Assembly: GCA_030583665.1 (NCBI GenBank)
Contig: CP129469.1
Span: 2,719,043-2,783,042 of the forward strand
Length of the DNA stretch: 64,000 nt
Direction of reading: 5' to 3'
Source of the DNA: Candidatus Jettenia sp. AMX2
GTDB lineage: Bacteria; Planctomycetota; Brocadiia; Brocadiales; Brocadiaceae
In this document: positions 52,945-62,141 of the stretch, in pieces
Layout: the number at the start of each line of letters is the position of its first letter
How positions within the stretch are numbered: position 1 is the first letter of the stretch
The notes under the pieces: model-generated
What the model was told of the DNA's origin: nothing
Databases searched by the model: none
The model's input: only the letters and a program-made list of their open reading frames with translations
Translations under genes and position numbers: made by a program

Positions 52945-54294
52945 TTATTGTGAAGATACTGTTAAAACAGATTTAGCTCTCTCAGAATGATATTGCGTCT
53001 TCCACTTCACTGGCGGTCTTATGACCCCTCCGAAATCCCCACCATAATAGTCTCCACGTGCTAAATTGTTGTCGATGCTGTCAACAACCTGAAAAGCTAT
53101 TGCATCAGGCACCTTAAAGCGGCGGATTTCAGGATTTAACGTTCTTAGGGTTGGTGTAACATAAAAAACCCCCTCTGCCAGAAGATTTCCAGGAATCTGT
53201 GCATGAGTCACATAGCGCCCCGGCAAGCGGGGGCGATTTCGCCACTCAGGATCATTTTCAAAAGATATAAACAATTCAATTCCTTCTTCATTAATCAGGC
53301 GAAAATATGAAAACATAACAAATCCGTGCCGGAACACTTCGTATTCCATCTCAATAGTAACTGGTTGCTGTATGTCAACTGCTTCAGATACGTGGCTCTT
53401 TTCCGAAAGAATACGCACAGAATATAAACGTACCACCTCATCACCGGGGGCTTCTTCCGGCTGCCACACCCGCTCTGCCCTCGTTCCTTTTTCGGCCCCC
53501 ATATAATGGCTAACAACCTCATGAGATGGTCCGTCGTGCAAGACACCACCATTGCCGAGTAGAATGGAGCGCGGACATATTCTGGTAACAGCAGCCATGT
53601 TGTGCGAAACAAAAAGTATGGTTCTTCCATGCTTCCCGATATCTTCCATTTTGTTTAAACATTTTTTTTGAAACTGAATATCACCGACAGCCAGAACTTC
53701 ATCAATAAGAAGTACTTCCGGTTCAATATGGGCTGCTACAGCAAAGGCAAGTCTCACCTTCATGCCGCTGGAATACCTCTTTATTGGTGTATCAATGAGT
53801 TTTTCAATGCCTGAGAAATCAACAATTTCATCAAACTTGCGATCCAGTTCTTTTTTTCTCATGCCAAGTATCGTACCGTTAAGATAAACATTTTCTCTTC
53901 CGGTAAGCTCCGGGTGAAATCCTGTCCCAACTTCAAGAAGGCTTGATATTCTGCCTCGAATTTCTGCTCTTCCACCGGTCGGTTCGGTAATCCTGGACAG
54001 TATTTTGAGGAGCGTTGATTTCCCTGCACCATTTAATCCTATTATACCAACAATTTCTCCCTGTCCGACTTCAAAAGAAATATTCTTTAGAGCCCAAATT
54101 ATATCGGGATTACCATTTCCGTTGTTCAGGTCATTAAAACGGTAAAGAGAACGATATTTCCGGTAATTCTTCAGAGGGCTGACGATAAAACTCAATATGC
54201 TCTTTGCAACGCTGTCATGCATATTCTCCTTTAGTCCGATCCGGTAACACTTACTGATATTTTCAACCTTGATTGCTCTGTTTTTGTCTTGCAT
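52945..54294 (-). CDS. wzt: ABC-2 polysaccharide exporter ATP-binding protein (Wzt) with C-terminal glycan-binding domain
   Basis: 449 residues; GAGGAA precedes the ATG. Nucleotide-binding domain: Walker A GLNGAGKST (86-94), signature YSSGMKVRLAFA (from 174), Walker B VLLIDEVLAVGD (from 194), switch His in LFVSHNM. From about residue 265 to 430 there is a Wzt-type C-terminal domain (EMEYEVFRHGFVMFSYFRLI, ITLR...-like beta strands), which in known systems recognises the end-modified O-polysaccharide before export. It lies about 30 bases downstream of the permease gene, giving a complete Wzm-Wzt pair. That supports an ABC-dependent O-antigen pathway. Confidence 0.92.
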   Translation of the reverse strand: MQDKNRAIKVENISKCYRIGLKENMHDSVAKSILSFIVSPLKNYRKYRSLYRFNDLNNGNGNPDIIWALKNISFEVGQGEIVGIIGLNGAGKSTLLKILSRITEPTGGRAEIRGRISSLLEVGTGFHPELTGRENVYLNGTILGMRKKELDRKFDEIVDFSGIEKLIDTPIKRYSSGMKVRLAFAVAAHIEPEVLLIDEVLAVGDIQFQKKCLNKMEDIGKHGRTILFVSHNMAAVTRICPRSILLGNGGVLHDGPSHEVVSHYMGAEKGTRAERVWQPEEAPGDEVVRLYSVRILSEKSHVSEAVDIQQPVTIEMEYEVFRHGFVMFSYFRLINEEGIELFISFENDPEWRNRPRLPGRYVTHAQIPGNLLAEGVFYVTPTLRTLNPEIRRFKVPDAIAFQVVDSIDNNLARGDYYGGDFGGVIRPPVKWKTQYHSERAKSVLTVSSQ

Positions 54295-54322
54295 ATATTC
54301 CTCACAAATGGATACAACCCTA

Positions 54323-55162
54323 TCAAATTACATCTACAATAATTCTCTCCATACGTCTGAAGTAGTATGCTCCGCTCAAAAAAAGAAAAATGGCCATGAT
54401 TATTCCGGGCCATATGAATGGCCATGGCAAAGGTGTTCCGAGCAAACTCGCTCTGAAACCTTCGATCACCCCGACTATAGGATTAAGAGAATAGACAATA
54501 CGGTATTTTTCCGGAATAGTGGATGCTGAATATACAATAGGCGCCGTATAAATCAATATTTGCAACAGAAAAGGTATTGCATGTTTAACATCACGAAACC
54601 TTATCGCAAGCGAAGAAAGCCAGAGCCCAATCGCTGCAGGGATCAATGTCATAAGGAAGATAAATAACGGTAAAAAAAGAAGATTCAGGGTAGGTGGTAC
54701 ATTATAATACAACATAACTGCCAGTACAATTACGACGGATATTGCAAAATCAACAAGTCTTGCCAGTATTGGCACAAGGGGAAATATCAGTCTTGGGAAA
54801 TATACTTTTCCGAGCATTTGCTGCCCAAGTACAAGACTCTGACTGGATTCCTGCATTGCCTGTGACATATACGTCCAGGGAATAATTGCAACGGTCGAAA
54901 AAAGGAAATATGGTATGCCTTCTGTTGATATATTGGCAACTTTCCCAAAGATAACGGTAAAAACAATTATTTGCATGCTCGGTTTGAGCATGACCCAGAA
55001 TAATCCCAGGATTGTCTGAGCATACAAAATCTTGATGTCTCTCCAGGCAAGAAAATAAAAAAGGTCCCGGTACTCAATCAATTCCTTCAGGTTCAACATT
55101 TTCCAGCCCTTTTTCGGCTTAACAACAGTCAATGCAGTATTGCTTACGTTCGACATATCCAT
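54323..55162 (-). CDS. wzm: ABC-2 polysaccharide exporter permease (Wzm)
   Basis: 279 residues with six hydrophobic helices. The ABC2_membrane family features are clear: ELIEYRDLFYFLAWRDIKIL before helix 1, QTILGLFWVMLKPSMQIIVF, then NPIVGVIEGFRASLLG before the last helix. Together with the Wzt protein it exports a lipid-linked polysaccharide across the inner membrane. Its ATG overlaps the stop of the upstream nucleotidyltransferase gene by one base, so the two are coupled in translation. Confidence 0.93.
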   Translation of the reverse strand: MDMSNVSNTALTVVKPKKGWKMLNLKELIEYRDLFYFLAWRDIKILYAQTILGLFWVMLKPSMQIIVFTVIFGKVANISTEGIPYFLFSTVAIIPWTYMSQAMQESSQSLVLGQQMLGKVYFPRLIFPLVPILARLVDFAISVVIVLAVMLYYNVPPTLNLLFLPLFIFLMTLIPAAIGLWLSSLAIRFRDVKHAIPFLLQILIYTAPIVYSASTIPEKYRIVYSLNPIVGVIEGFRASLLGTPLPWPFIWPGIIMAIFLFLSGAYYFRRMERIIVDVI

Positions 55163-55983
55163 TAATCTCCTTGATTCGCTTTTGCCAGATTTGCATGTAA
55201 TGCGTCCATTAAATCTTCAGGTGTACCGATATCCAGACACTTACCCTCCTTGAAAAGTACAGAATCAATTCGCATCTTATCCTTTATCGCTGCCTGAATA
55301 ACATCTCCCACATGCAACTCGGCGGATTCACCGGAAGTGCCTGGCTTATTTATTCTATATTTCTCCTGCATAGACACTACATACTTATGCATAAAACTTG
55401 TAAAAACCGGTGTCCATACGGCAATCTCCCATGCATAAAGAAGCTGTGTACTGTCAGGTTTTATGTGGATCATTTGCGCCGTTCCCTCTTCATCAAGTTC
55501 TATCATGTCTGTTTTGTGCGGCTTATGGGCAGGAAAAAGTCCAAGGACAATATCGGAACCAGCCTCTTCCTGTTTAGCAAGCAGCTCTATAAAGGCGTCA
55601 TCGGGATAAAAAATCATGTCGGGAAAGCCTAAAGCAATCATGGAATCCTTTACAAAAGGATATGCCTGATCCAGCGTGAAAGGCACTCCGTAAGGCAAAT
55701 CCATTATCAGATATGCAAGGTGCATATCCAGCAATTTTCCATCACCATAATAAGAGGGGATATCCCATTTTCCTTTACGCAATATAATATACGCCTTCGT
55801 GACATTGGCTATTCGCATCTTCTCTAAAAGATAATGGCTGACAACTTTCGGACGCAGGGTATTACTATTTTCAACATAACGGAAGCCTACTGGAAACAAT
55901 TCCTTGCTGCAGGGTAATGGCGAAATCCTGGATGCTTTTCCAGCCGCAGGAATAAGACCGATAACATCTCTTTTCGTTTTCAT
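55162..55983 (-). CDS. Sugar nucleotidyltransferase
   Basis: 273 residues. DVIGLIPAAGKASRISPLPC replaces the usual G-x-G-T-R-x-x-P loop of NTP_transferase enzymes; PAAGKASRI is a variant found in a subgroup of glucose-1-phosphate thymidylyltransferase-like proteins. KELFPVGFR follows (K-E/P-L-x-P-V). MIALGFPDMIFYPDD carries an acidic metal-binding site. The C-terminal CLDIGTPEDLMDALHANL matches the family. It probably activates a sugar-1-phosphate, but neither the base nor the sugar can be told from the sequence. It starts 14 bases after the aminotransferase stop. Confidence 0.78.
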   Translation of the reverse strand: MKTKRDVIGLIPAAGKASRISPLPCSKELFPVGFRYVENSNTLRPKVVSHYLLEKMRIANVTKAYIILRKGKWDIPSYYGDGKLLDMHLAYLIMDLPYGVPFTLDQAYPFVKDSMIALGFPDMIFYPDDAFIELLAKQEEAGSDIVLGLFPAHKPHKTDMIELDEEGTAQMIHIKPDSTQLLYAWEIAVWTPVFTSFMHKYVVSMQEKYRINKPGTSGESAELHVGDVIQAAIKDKMRIDSVLFKEGKCLDIGTPEDLMDALHANLAKANQGD

Positions 55984-55997
55984 CTGTGAATATAATT

Positions 55998-57305
55998 CTA
56001 ATTAAACTTCCGCCAGACAGGCTTCACCGGCCTGCCGGTGAGGTATTTTTCAATACCTTCATTAAGGGCTTTTCGATAAATACGGAATGCTTCATGAAAT
56101 ACCTCAATTGTCCTGTCAATATCCGCCTCAGTATGAGAGTAACTGACGATCAGGCTCGGGGCCATGACGCCACGCTTCATGGTCTCCTGCAGTAATAATG
56201 TTCTGAATGGCTGAGACGGCTTCTTCTCATGATCTTTTGACCCGTACACAAGGCAACATGGCTTACCCAGTATTGGTATATAATCGGCCAGTTGGTTTTC
56301 ATCTATTGATTTTTTGATTCCCCTCGCCAGTCGTTCCCCCCTGCGCCACAAGGTATCTATCACCGGTTCTCTTTCATATATCTTCATTGTTTCCAGTGCC
56401 GCAGCAAGCCCGTGTGTTTCTGCTCCGTGCGTCCCAGACATCAGGAATACCCTCTCCCTGTCATGTTTCAGACCTCCAAGCTGCATTATTTCCCTTTTCC
56501 CAACCAAAGCAGCGACAGAAAAGCCATTGGCTATAGCCTTTCCAAAAGATGTCAAATCAGGAACCACATCGAAAACCCTTTGCGCTCCGCCATTGTGCCA
56601 GCGAAATCCGGTAATCATCTCATCAAGAATAAATACAGCACCATTTTCATTACACAGTTTCTGTAATTCATGTAAAAAATTATCTTTCGGCTCCTGTTCC
56701 TTTTCAGGCTCAAGCATAACGCACGCTATTTTGCCGGGATACTGCTGAAAAAGTGTTTTTACACTTTCAATATCGTTGTACCTGAATTTAACCGTCAGGT
56801 CCTGTATTGCCTTTGGAATGCCTGCTGACATCGGAGTGGTTCCAATAAACCAGTCATCCACCGAAAAGAAAGGATGATCGCCGCAGATAGCAATCATATC
56901 TCTCCCTGTATATGCCCGTGACAGCCTTACAGCCCCTGTTGTTGCATCAGATCCGTTTTTTCCGAATTTAACCATCTCGGCGCCTTTTATCATGCTTAAT
57001 AACTGCCCGGCACATTCAATTTCAATTGCTGCCGGCCGTATAAAGTTGTTCCCCTTAAGCATCTGTTTGTATGCAGCGTCCACAACCGGCTTATATGCAT
57101 GACCAAGCGTGACTGAACGGAGTCCCATGCCATATTCTATAAATTCATTACCATCCACATCCCAGATATGGCAACCCTCCCCTCTTACTATATAGGGAAG
57201 TGAAAACTCAGGGTACTGATCATCTCCTTTTGCGTAGGTATGTGATCCTCCAGGGATGACTGAGTTAAACCTTTCATTAAGCATTTTAGATTTCGAAAAA
57301 TCCAT
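55998..57305 (-). CDS. Class III aminotransferase, glutamate-1-semialdehyde aminomutase-like
   Basis: 435 residues. Fold type I PLP enzyme of the GSA-AM branch: residues 17-27 VIPGGSHTYAK, GKNGSDATTGAVRLSRAYTG (PLP phosphate binding), LDEMITGFRW (Asp228 contacts the PLP nitrogen) and LTSFGKAIANGF with the Schiff-base Lys256. Located inside the O-antigen cluster between sugar-modifying genes, so a role in making an amino sugar or an amino-acid-derived substituent is more likely than heme synthesis. Length normal. Substrate unresolved. Confidence 0.85.
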   Translation of the reverse strand: MDFSKSKMLNERFNSVIPGGSHTYAKGDDQYPEFSLPYIVRGEGCHIWDVDGNEFIEYGMGLRSVTLGHAYKPVVDAAYKQMLKGNNFIRPAAIEIECAGQLLSMIKGAEMVKFGKNGSDATTGAVRLSRAYTGRDMIAICGDHPFFSVDDWFIGTTPMSAGIPKAIQDLTVKFRYNDIESVKTLFQQYPGKIACVMLEPEKEQEPKDNFLHELQKLCNENGAVFILDEMITGFRWHNGGAQRVFDVVPDLTSFGKAIANGFSVAALVGKREIMQLGGLKHDRERVFLMSGTHGAETHGLAAALETMKIYEREPVIDTLWRRGERLARGIKKSIDENQLADYIPILGKPCCLVYGSKDHEKKPSQPFRTLLLQETMKRGVMAPSLIVSYSHTEADIDRTIEVFHEAFRIYRKALNEGIEKYLTGRPVKPVWRKFN

Positions 57306-57478
57306 ATATTACCCCCCATTAATCGCAATAACTTACATCGTTAAATTCTAAGCCTTCAATGCCCATCGGCATTGCACTTTCCTTTGTCTTCGATTTGTTT
57401 GTTGAACCTCTATTCTAAAAGAATACGATTCAAGAGCTGAGAAAAAATATTCTGACTCTCTACAGATGAAATCATAAT

Positions 57479-58231
57479 TTATTTCTTTCTCCAGCATCCC
57501 AAGTAGCTATCAAAATATCTTGGATCAATTGTAATCTCTTCAAATGAGCAAAACTTTTTTGTCCGATGACTGGCAAACATCTCATCAACAGGTTCCAGAT
57601 TATTACAAAGGCCCTTGATCATCTCGATATTGTAAACTCTGCATCTGTTGAACAGAATGGTTGGTTCACTTCTGGTAATTAATGTATTAAAGATCAAAAA
57701 TCCTCCGGGTTTAAGTACTCTTATCATCTCATTAAATGCTTTGATATCAGCATCTAAATCAAATTCGTCCCCATATCTTCCCAAACCGAAATGAGTAAAA
57801 GCGGCCAAAGATATAACTGCATCAAATGATTTATCCGGCATATCGAGTGATCGGGCATCACATGTAATAATTGTCTCATTTTCCAGCATCGATTCTCTCT
57901 TACGAAAATCGATTGTCGTTACGTCGTAATGAGCCAAGAGTCCTATGATGAATAACCTCCAAGAACCAATATCCAGTATCTTTGACGGTTTTGCTCTGTA
58001 TAAATAATACGCAGTAAAATCACAATGAATATTGCTTATATGAGCAGGATGCTCCCCAACCTCATAGCGAAAGTCCTTTAAAACGCGAAACCCCCTGTTG
58101 TTTTTTTTTACTTGTTCAAAGTTACGATTGAATTTTTCCATGGCTTCTCTTGTCGCATTCTTATCTGGCTTTTTCTCATACTTGCGTATTTGGAGACCAA
58201 ACAGGGATAAAGCTTTGTTAACGGGATTCAT
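57479..58231 (-). CDS. SAM-dependent methyltransferase
   Basis: 250 residues. Motif I is SKILDIGSWRLFIIGLLAHY (about residue 82), followed by VTTIDFRKRE, ITCDARSLDMPDKSFDAVIS and MIRVLKPGGFLIFNT, as in class I methyltransferases of glycan clusters. The N-terminus NPVNKALSLFGLQIRKYE is shared with a decayed paralogue at 59978-60431, which has lost the SAM-binding core. Likely methylates a sugar of the O-antigen or its terminal residue; ABC-exported O-antigens are often capped by methylation, and this could be the capping enzyme (inference). Confidence 0.82.
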   Translation of the reverse strand: MNPVNKALSLFGLQIRKYEKKPDKNATREAMEKFNRNFEQVKKNNRGFRVLKDFRYEVGEHPAHISNIHCDFTAYYLYRAKPSKILDIGSWRLFIIGLLAHYDVTTIDFRKRESMLENETIITCDARSLDMPDKSFDAVISLAAFTHFGLGRYGDEFDLDADIKAFNEMIRVLKPGGFLIFNTLITRSEPTILFNRCRVYNIEMIKGLCNNLEPVDEMFASHRTKKFCSFEEITIDPRYFDSYLGCWRKK

Positions 58232-58388
58232 AGCGTTTTTTCCTTTTTCAATAATAGATTATCTGTGTTTTTCAAAATATCCGATCGGCTCAATTATATT
58301 TGTTTTTCTCCTCTGGGGCACTTTTTTGTAATTAAATTAGGCCTTCGGCGACTTTATTTATAGCCACACGTAGGGTCGAATGGAAATT

Positions 58389-58421
58389 AACACTGTCAGG
58401 GTTCTCAACCCTGACAGTGTT
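58389..58421. repeat. Perfect inverted repeat, 15-bp arms
   Basis: AACACTGTCAGGGTT, CTC loop, AACCCTGACAGTGTT. No T-tract, so a dispersed hairpin repeat is more likely than a terminator. Confidence 0.7.
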
Positions 58422-58430
58422 CTGATCATG

Positions 58431-58525
58431 AACTGGGACAAACACTATCGTATCATATTACCATCACCAACCTTATAACAACACCTCCCCGCAAACCCGC
58501 TTCATTAAAATGAAAATTCCTATAC
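58431..58525. repeat. 95-bp repeat A, copy 2 (solo)
   Basis: Differs from 43072-43166 by a single base. No transposase gene is near it. It begins nine bases after the hairpin at 58389-58421 and ends 26 bases before the oxidoreductase gene's stop. Confidence 0.75.
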
Positions 58526-58550
58526 AATCAGATTGCTTAATCTATTTGCC

Positions 58551-59837
58551 CTATGATTCAGAAAAGTAAGCATCCTGTTCAGCCCTTAATTTATCGATCA
58601 GACGGCCTTTGAGAAATTCCACATCCTCATTTGTGATCGGCTGATCTTTTGGCACATTGCGTTTGAGACGGCAGCCTTCTGACAACCCCATGAGTAAGAG
58701 GTTTTCTTTCTTGCAGGTAACAGCATTCTCAATCATACCGTAACAGGTAAACCCGCCCGCTCCGTCTAAAACTTCTCCTGCTTTCAGATTCCGTTTAGCA
58801 ACTGTCATCACATCACAAACCGGACCGCCAAGGGGAGCCACAGCAGCATCACGAAAGAGCACGCCCCTGGCTGCAGTAAAGGGAACCTCCAGGGTAGGTA
58901 AATGATATGGCGTATAGAAAACATAGAGCGGTCCATCGCCAAGTTTATAGTATCTCATATAGGGTATCCTGTGTTGATTTTCATCGTAACCAAGCACAAA
59001 CACTCCGGGGCCAGGCCGTGCCCCGAGGATATAATCAACAATGCCTCCATCAAGAAGCAATTCCAGAGAAAACAGATCTTTTGCGTTATCGACATGATCA
59101 CATTTTGGACCAAACATCCCTCTCTTACCTGTTTTAAACCCCGTAGCGTTGGCAACGAGGGTATTCTCCATGGATATTTTGGTACCATCGGCAAAGGATG
59201 TGGCCATTTTCGGAGACAGACCATACATAGCGGCAAACTCTTTCTGAGTGTCAGGGGTACGATAAAAATCCTGAAGCCCTTTCATATTTCCTATTAAAAC
59301 TGGTTTATATCCGATTGATTTAACAAAACGGTACAGATTCATCATGCTGCCAGGCTGATCACCGTCCGTAGCACTTATTACTGCCCCTGCACGATCTGCT
59401 TTGACCTTGAGGATGGGACCTACTGTAGCATCGCAGTCTGCATTCATCAGGACGATATTTTTCTTGTTTTCAATTGCATGAACAGCCAGATTTGCCGTGA
59501 ACTCTACATCACTTGTAGCTTCAATGATTACATCAATCCCATCGGCCTCACATAGGAGCATAGCGTTATCTGTTATTGCATGACGGCTTTTTGCAACAGA
59601 CTCTTCAAGCTGCGTGACGTTTTCGACAATATCGATCTCGCTAACGCCTGCCAGACGTATCGCCTGTTCCGCCTTGGAAAGAGTACGGTTAGAGAGAGCA
59701 ACAAGGCGCATTCCGGTTACATAATTTTCAATCTGGTAAACAACGGCTTTTCCTATAAATCCAGCCCCTACTACCGCGACACGGACCGGGTTACCTTCCT
59801 CCTGGCGTTTTTTCAGCGCTGAGTCAACAATAATCAT
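58551..59837 (-). CDS. NAD(P)-dependent oxidoreductase with SAF domain
   Basis: 428 residues; GGGAG precedes the ATG. Rossmann fold at the N-terminus: VRVAVVGAGFIGKAVVYQI (G-x-G-x-x-G, about 19-37). The middle region (NADCDATVGPILKVKADRAG, ATDGDQPGSMMNLYRF) resembles the homoserine-dehydrogenase-like group found in polysaccharide loci. The C-terminus is an SAF domain (VAKRNLKAGEVLDGAGGFTC, RLKRNVPKDQPITNEDVE), as in sialic-acid synthase and altronate dehydratase. Expected to take part in making a modified sugar or a side-group precursor; exact reaction unknown. Confidence 0.8.
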   Translation of the reverse strand: MIIVDSALKKRQEEGNPVRVAVVGAGFIGKAVVYQIENYVTGMRLVALSNRTLSKAEQAIRLAGVSEIDIVENVTQLEESVAKSRHAITDNAMLLCEADGIDVIIEATSDVEFTANLAVHAIENKKNIVLMNADCDATVGPILKVKADRAGAVISATDGDQPGSMMNLYRFVKSIGYKPVLIGNMKGLQDFYRTPDTQKEFAAMYGLSPKMATSFADGTKISMENTLVANATGFKTGKRGMFGPKCDHVDNAKDLFSLELLLDGGIVDYILGARPGPGVFVLGYDENQHRIPYMRYYKLGDGPLYVFYTPYHLPTLEVPFTAARGVLFRDAAVAPLGGPVCDVMTVAKRNLKAGEVLDGAGGFTCYGMIENAVTCKKENLLLMGLSEGCRLKRNVPKDQPITNEDVEFLKGRLIDKLRAEQDAYFSES

Positions 59838-59977
59838 TTTCTATCTCCCTAAGAAGCCAACAAAAAATATCATTTGTGAAATGTCGTAAACATGTTTATT
59901 TATTATCGGTATATAACAAAAAGCACATTGCTCTAAAGCCTGGCCACGTTTGCTTCTTTTCATGCACTATTTTGTTT

Positions 59978-60431
59978 TCAGTTTCCACTCTTCTTCCAAC
60001 AAGCAATATAATAATCAAATAAGTCAGTATCAGTCGTAATATCATCATGTGAACAAAATCTCTTATTGCGACGGTCGATAAACTTTTCTTCAATACATTC
60101 TAAATCCCGGCAGAATTCCCTGATCATTACATAGTTGTAATTTCTTCGTGCATTGAACGCAATAGGCGGTTCCGCTCTTGTGATTCAGGTTTTACCTGAC
60201 CATTTCATTGAATGCTTTTATATCTGCATTCAAATCAAAATCATCATATCGATAAGCCTTGGCTACCCTGAACCCCCTCTTATTTCCCTCAGCAAGTTTA
60301 TAATAAACATCGTATCGTTCCCTGAACGCTTTTTCATCATCGCCGTTTTGTTTTGCATGCTTATCAATTTTCGATAATTTTAGCCCGAATAAAGACAAAA
60401 GTTTGTTAAATGGATGCATTTTATCTCCCAT
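59978..60431 (-). pseudogene. Decayed methyltransferase paralogue with internal deletions
   Basis: The N-terminal part (HPFNKLLSLFGLKLSKIDKH, GFRVAKAYRYD) matches residues 2-60 of the methyltransferase at 57479-58231. It then jumps directly to DFDLNADIKAFNEMVR, skipping about 80 residues including the SAM-binding motif, and stops. In another frame the C-terminus continues to 59978: TRAEPPIAFNARRNYNYVM, KFIDRRNKRFCSHDDITTDT and FDYYIACWKK. So two deletions and a frame change destroyed the gene. Confidence 0.85.
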
Positions 60432-60528
60432 TTCCCCCTTCCTTTGTCAGCCTTCAAAACGGCAAACATATCTTATAGATTATTTGATTTTATCCGGAAT
60501 GAAACGAAAATTGATTTTTTCTATTCAA

Positions 60529-61068
60529 TCAAATGTTATGACATTTAAAATCAGGCCACTTCTGGTCTTTTTCAGAAATAATACGGTAGTCATCAGGCCA
60601 TTCTATCTGAAAAGCAGGATCATTCCATCTGACACCGTCTTCCGCCTCAGGCGTGTAATATTGTGATACCTGGTAGAAAACCTCGCTGTTGTCAGCAAGT
60701 GTTTGATAACCATGGGCAAATCCTGCAGGCACATAGAGCATTTTCAGGTTTTCCGCGGTTAATTCAACGCCTGTCCATTTCATATAAGTAGAAGAATGGG
60801 AGCGCAAATCAATAATTACGTCATAAATTGATCCGGCTGTACAACGAACCAGTTTAATCTCTTCATATGGTGATTTCTGGAAATGCATACCCCGTAATGT
60901 TCCCTTTTTATGATTAAAAGCTATATTGCTTTGGGTCAACACTGTATTCAGCCCGTGAGCCTCAAATTCCTTTTTACACCATGTGCGGGCAAAAAACCCC
61001 CGGATATCCTTTATTCTCTCCGGAATGATTATGAATGAACCTTGCAGCGGCGTCTCTACAAAAATCAT
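60529..61068 (-). CDS. dTDP-4-dehydrorhamnose 3,5-epimerase-family protein (RmlC-like)
   Basis: 179 residues, normal for the family. Cupin fold with DIRGFFARTWCKKEF, the NIAFNHKKGTLRGMHFQ block (contains the catalytic-region His of RmlC, G-x-x-R-G-x-H-F/Y), VIIDLRSHSSTYMKW, YVPAGFAHGYQTLADNSEVF and the closing VRWNDPAFQIEWP. It overlaps the RfbG stop by four bases, so it is coupled to CDP-sugar enzymes. The true substrate may be a CDP-4-keto-6-deoxyhexose rather than the dTDP sugar; this is an inference from the neighbours. Confidence 0.9.
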   Translation of the reverse strand: MIFVETPLQGSFIIIPERIKDIRGFFARTWCKKEFEAHGLNTVLTQSNIAFNHKKGTLRGMHFQKSPYEEIKLVRCTAGSIYDVIIDLRSHSSTYMKWTGVELTAENLKMLYVPAGFAHGYQTLADNSEVFYQVSQYYTPEAEDGVRWNDPAFQIEWPDDYRIISEKDQKWPDFKCHNI

Positions 61069-62141
61069 AATTCCACCATATTTTCATAGCGTGAGATTTG
61101 TTCCTTAATTATACCATGGATATTTTCGCGGTTATGATATCGCTTGTAAAATTCGCATGTCCACTCCAGAGCTGTGGACAAATGCAACTTTGGCGTCCAT
61201 CCCAGGAGTGCCCTGGCTTTTGAGCAATCAAGTTTCAGACAATGCGCTTCATGCGGATGATTGCCTTTATCCACCTGCCAGTTCGCTCCCTCACCCCACA
61301 CGTTTACCAGGTATTCAACAATCCAAGAAACAGGCTTTGCATCTCCATCATCAGGGCCAAAGTTCCATGCCTGCGAGAAAAGAGAACCATCATGCCAGAG
61401 CTTCTCTGCAAGAAACAAATATCCCGAGAGCGGCTCAAGCACATGCTGCCAGGGCCGTCTGGCATTTGGATATCTGATTACAGCAGATCGGCCGTCGAGA
61501 AATGCCCTCATAACATCAGGTACAAGACGGTCTTCGGACCAGTCTCCACCGCCGATTACATTACCTGCTCTTGCAGTTGCTATTGCAACACGATGGCAAT
61601 CAAAATTTTCTCCTGAAAAGTAGGAATTGCGGTAAGACGATGTAACAAGTTCAGCACATCCTTTGCTGCTTGAATAGGGATCACGCCCCCCCATAGGATC
61701 AGCTTCCCTGTACCCCCAGACCCATTCTTTGTTTTCATAACATTTATCACTTGTAATATTAACTACGACACGGACACTATCGGCATGCCTTACAGCTTCC
61801 AGGATATTGACAGTACCCATAATATTGACTGCAAATGTCTCTACCGGATAATTATAGGAATATCGGACCAATGGCTGAGCAGCCATATGAAAAATTATTT
61901 CAGGCTTGTATTTCTGAAACGCCGACTGAAGTGTCTCTAAATCACGTATATCGCCAAAAATGGAAACCATTTTTTCTGCAACGTTTGCATTTTCAAACAA
62001 ATTTGGTTTCACACCAGGATGTAAAGCATAACCTATGACCTGCGAACCGCAACTTTGCAACCACAATGACAGCCAGCTTCCTTTAAACCCTGTATGTCCT
62101 GTTATAAGAACTTTTTTATTTTTCCAGAAGAGTTTGTTCAT
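61065..62141 (-). CDS. rfbG: CDP-glucose 4,6-dehydratase
   Basis: I start at the Met of [19 protein letters not shown], whose A is also the last base of the upstream stop (TGATG). Short-chain dehydrogenase fold: GHTGFKG NAD-binding loop (15-21), NITSDKCYENKEW, and the YxxxK catalytic pair in RDPYSSSKGCAELV. GDWSEDRLVPDVMRAF and RRPWQHVLEPLSGYL are typical of RfbG/DdhB. It converts CDP-glucose into CDP-4-dehydro-6-deoxyglucose, the branch point for CDP-dideoxy and deoxy sugars. Length about 358, as expected. Confidence 0.93.
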   Translation of the reverse strand: MNKLFWKNKKVLITGHTGFKGSWLSLWLQSCGSQVIGYALHPGVKPNLFENANVAEKMVSIFGDIRDLETLQSAFQKYKPEIIFHMAAQPLVRYSYNYPVETFAVNIMGTVNILEAVRHADSVRVVVNITSDKCYENKEWVWGYREADPMGGRDPYSSSKGCAELVTSSYRNSYFSGENFDCHRVAIATARAGNVIGGGDWSEDRLVPDVMRAFLDGRSAVIRYPNARRPWQHVLEPLSGYLFLAEKLWHDGSLFSQAWNFGPDDGDAKPVSWIVEYLVNVWGEGANWQVDKGNHPHEAHCLKLDCSKARALLGWTPKLHLSTALEWTCEFYKRYHNRENIHGIIKEQISRYENMVEL

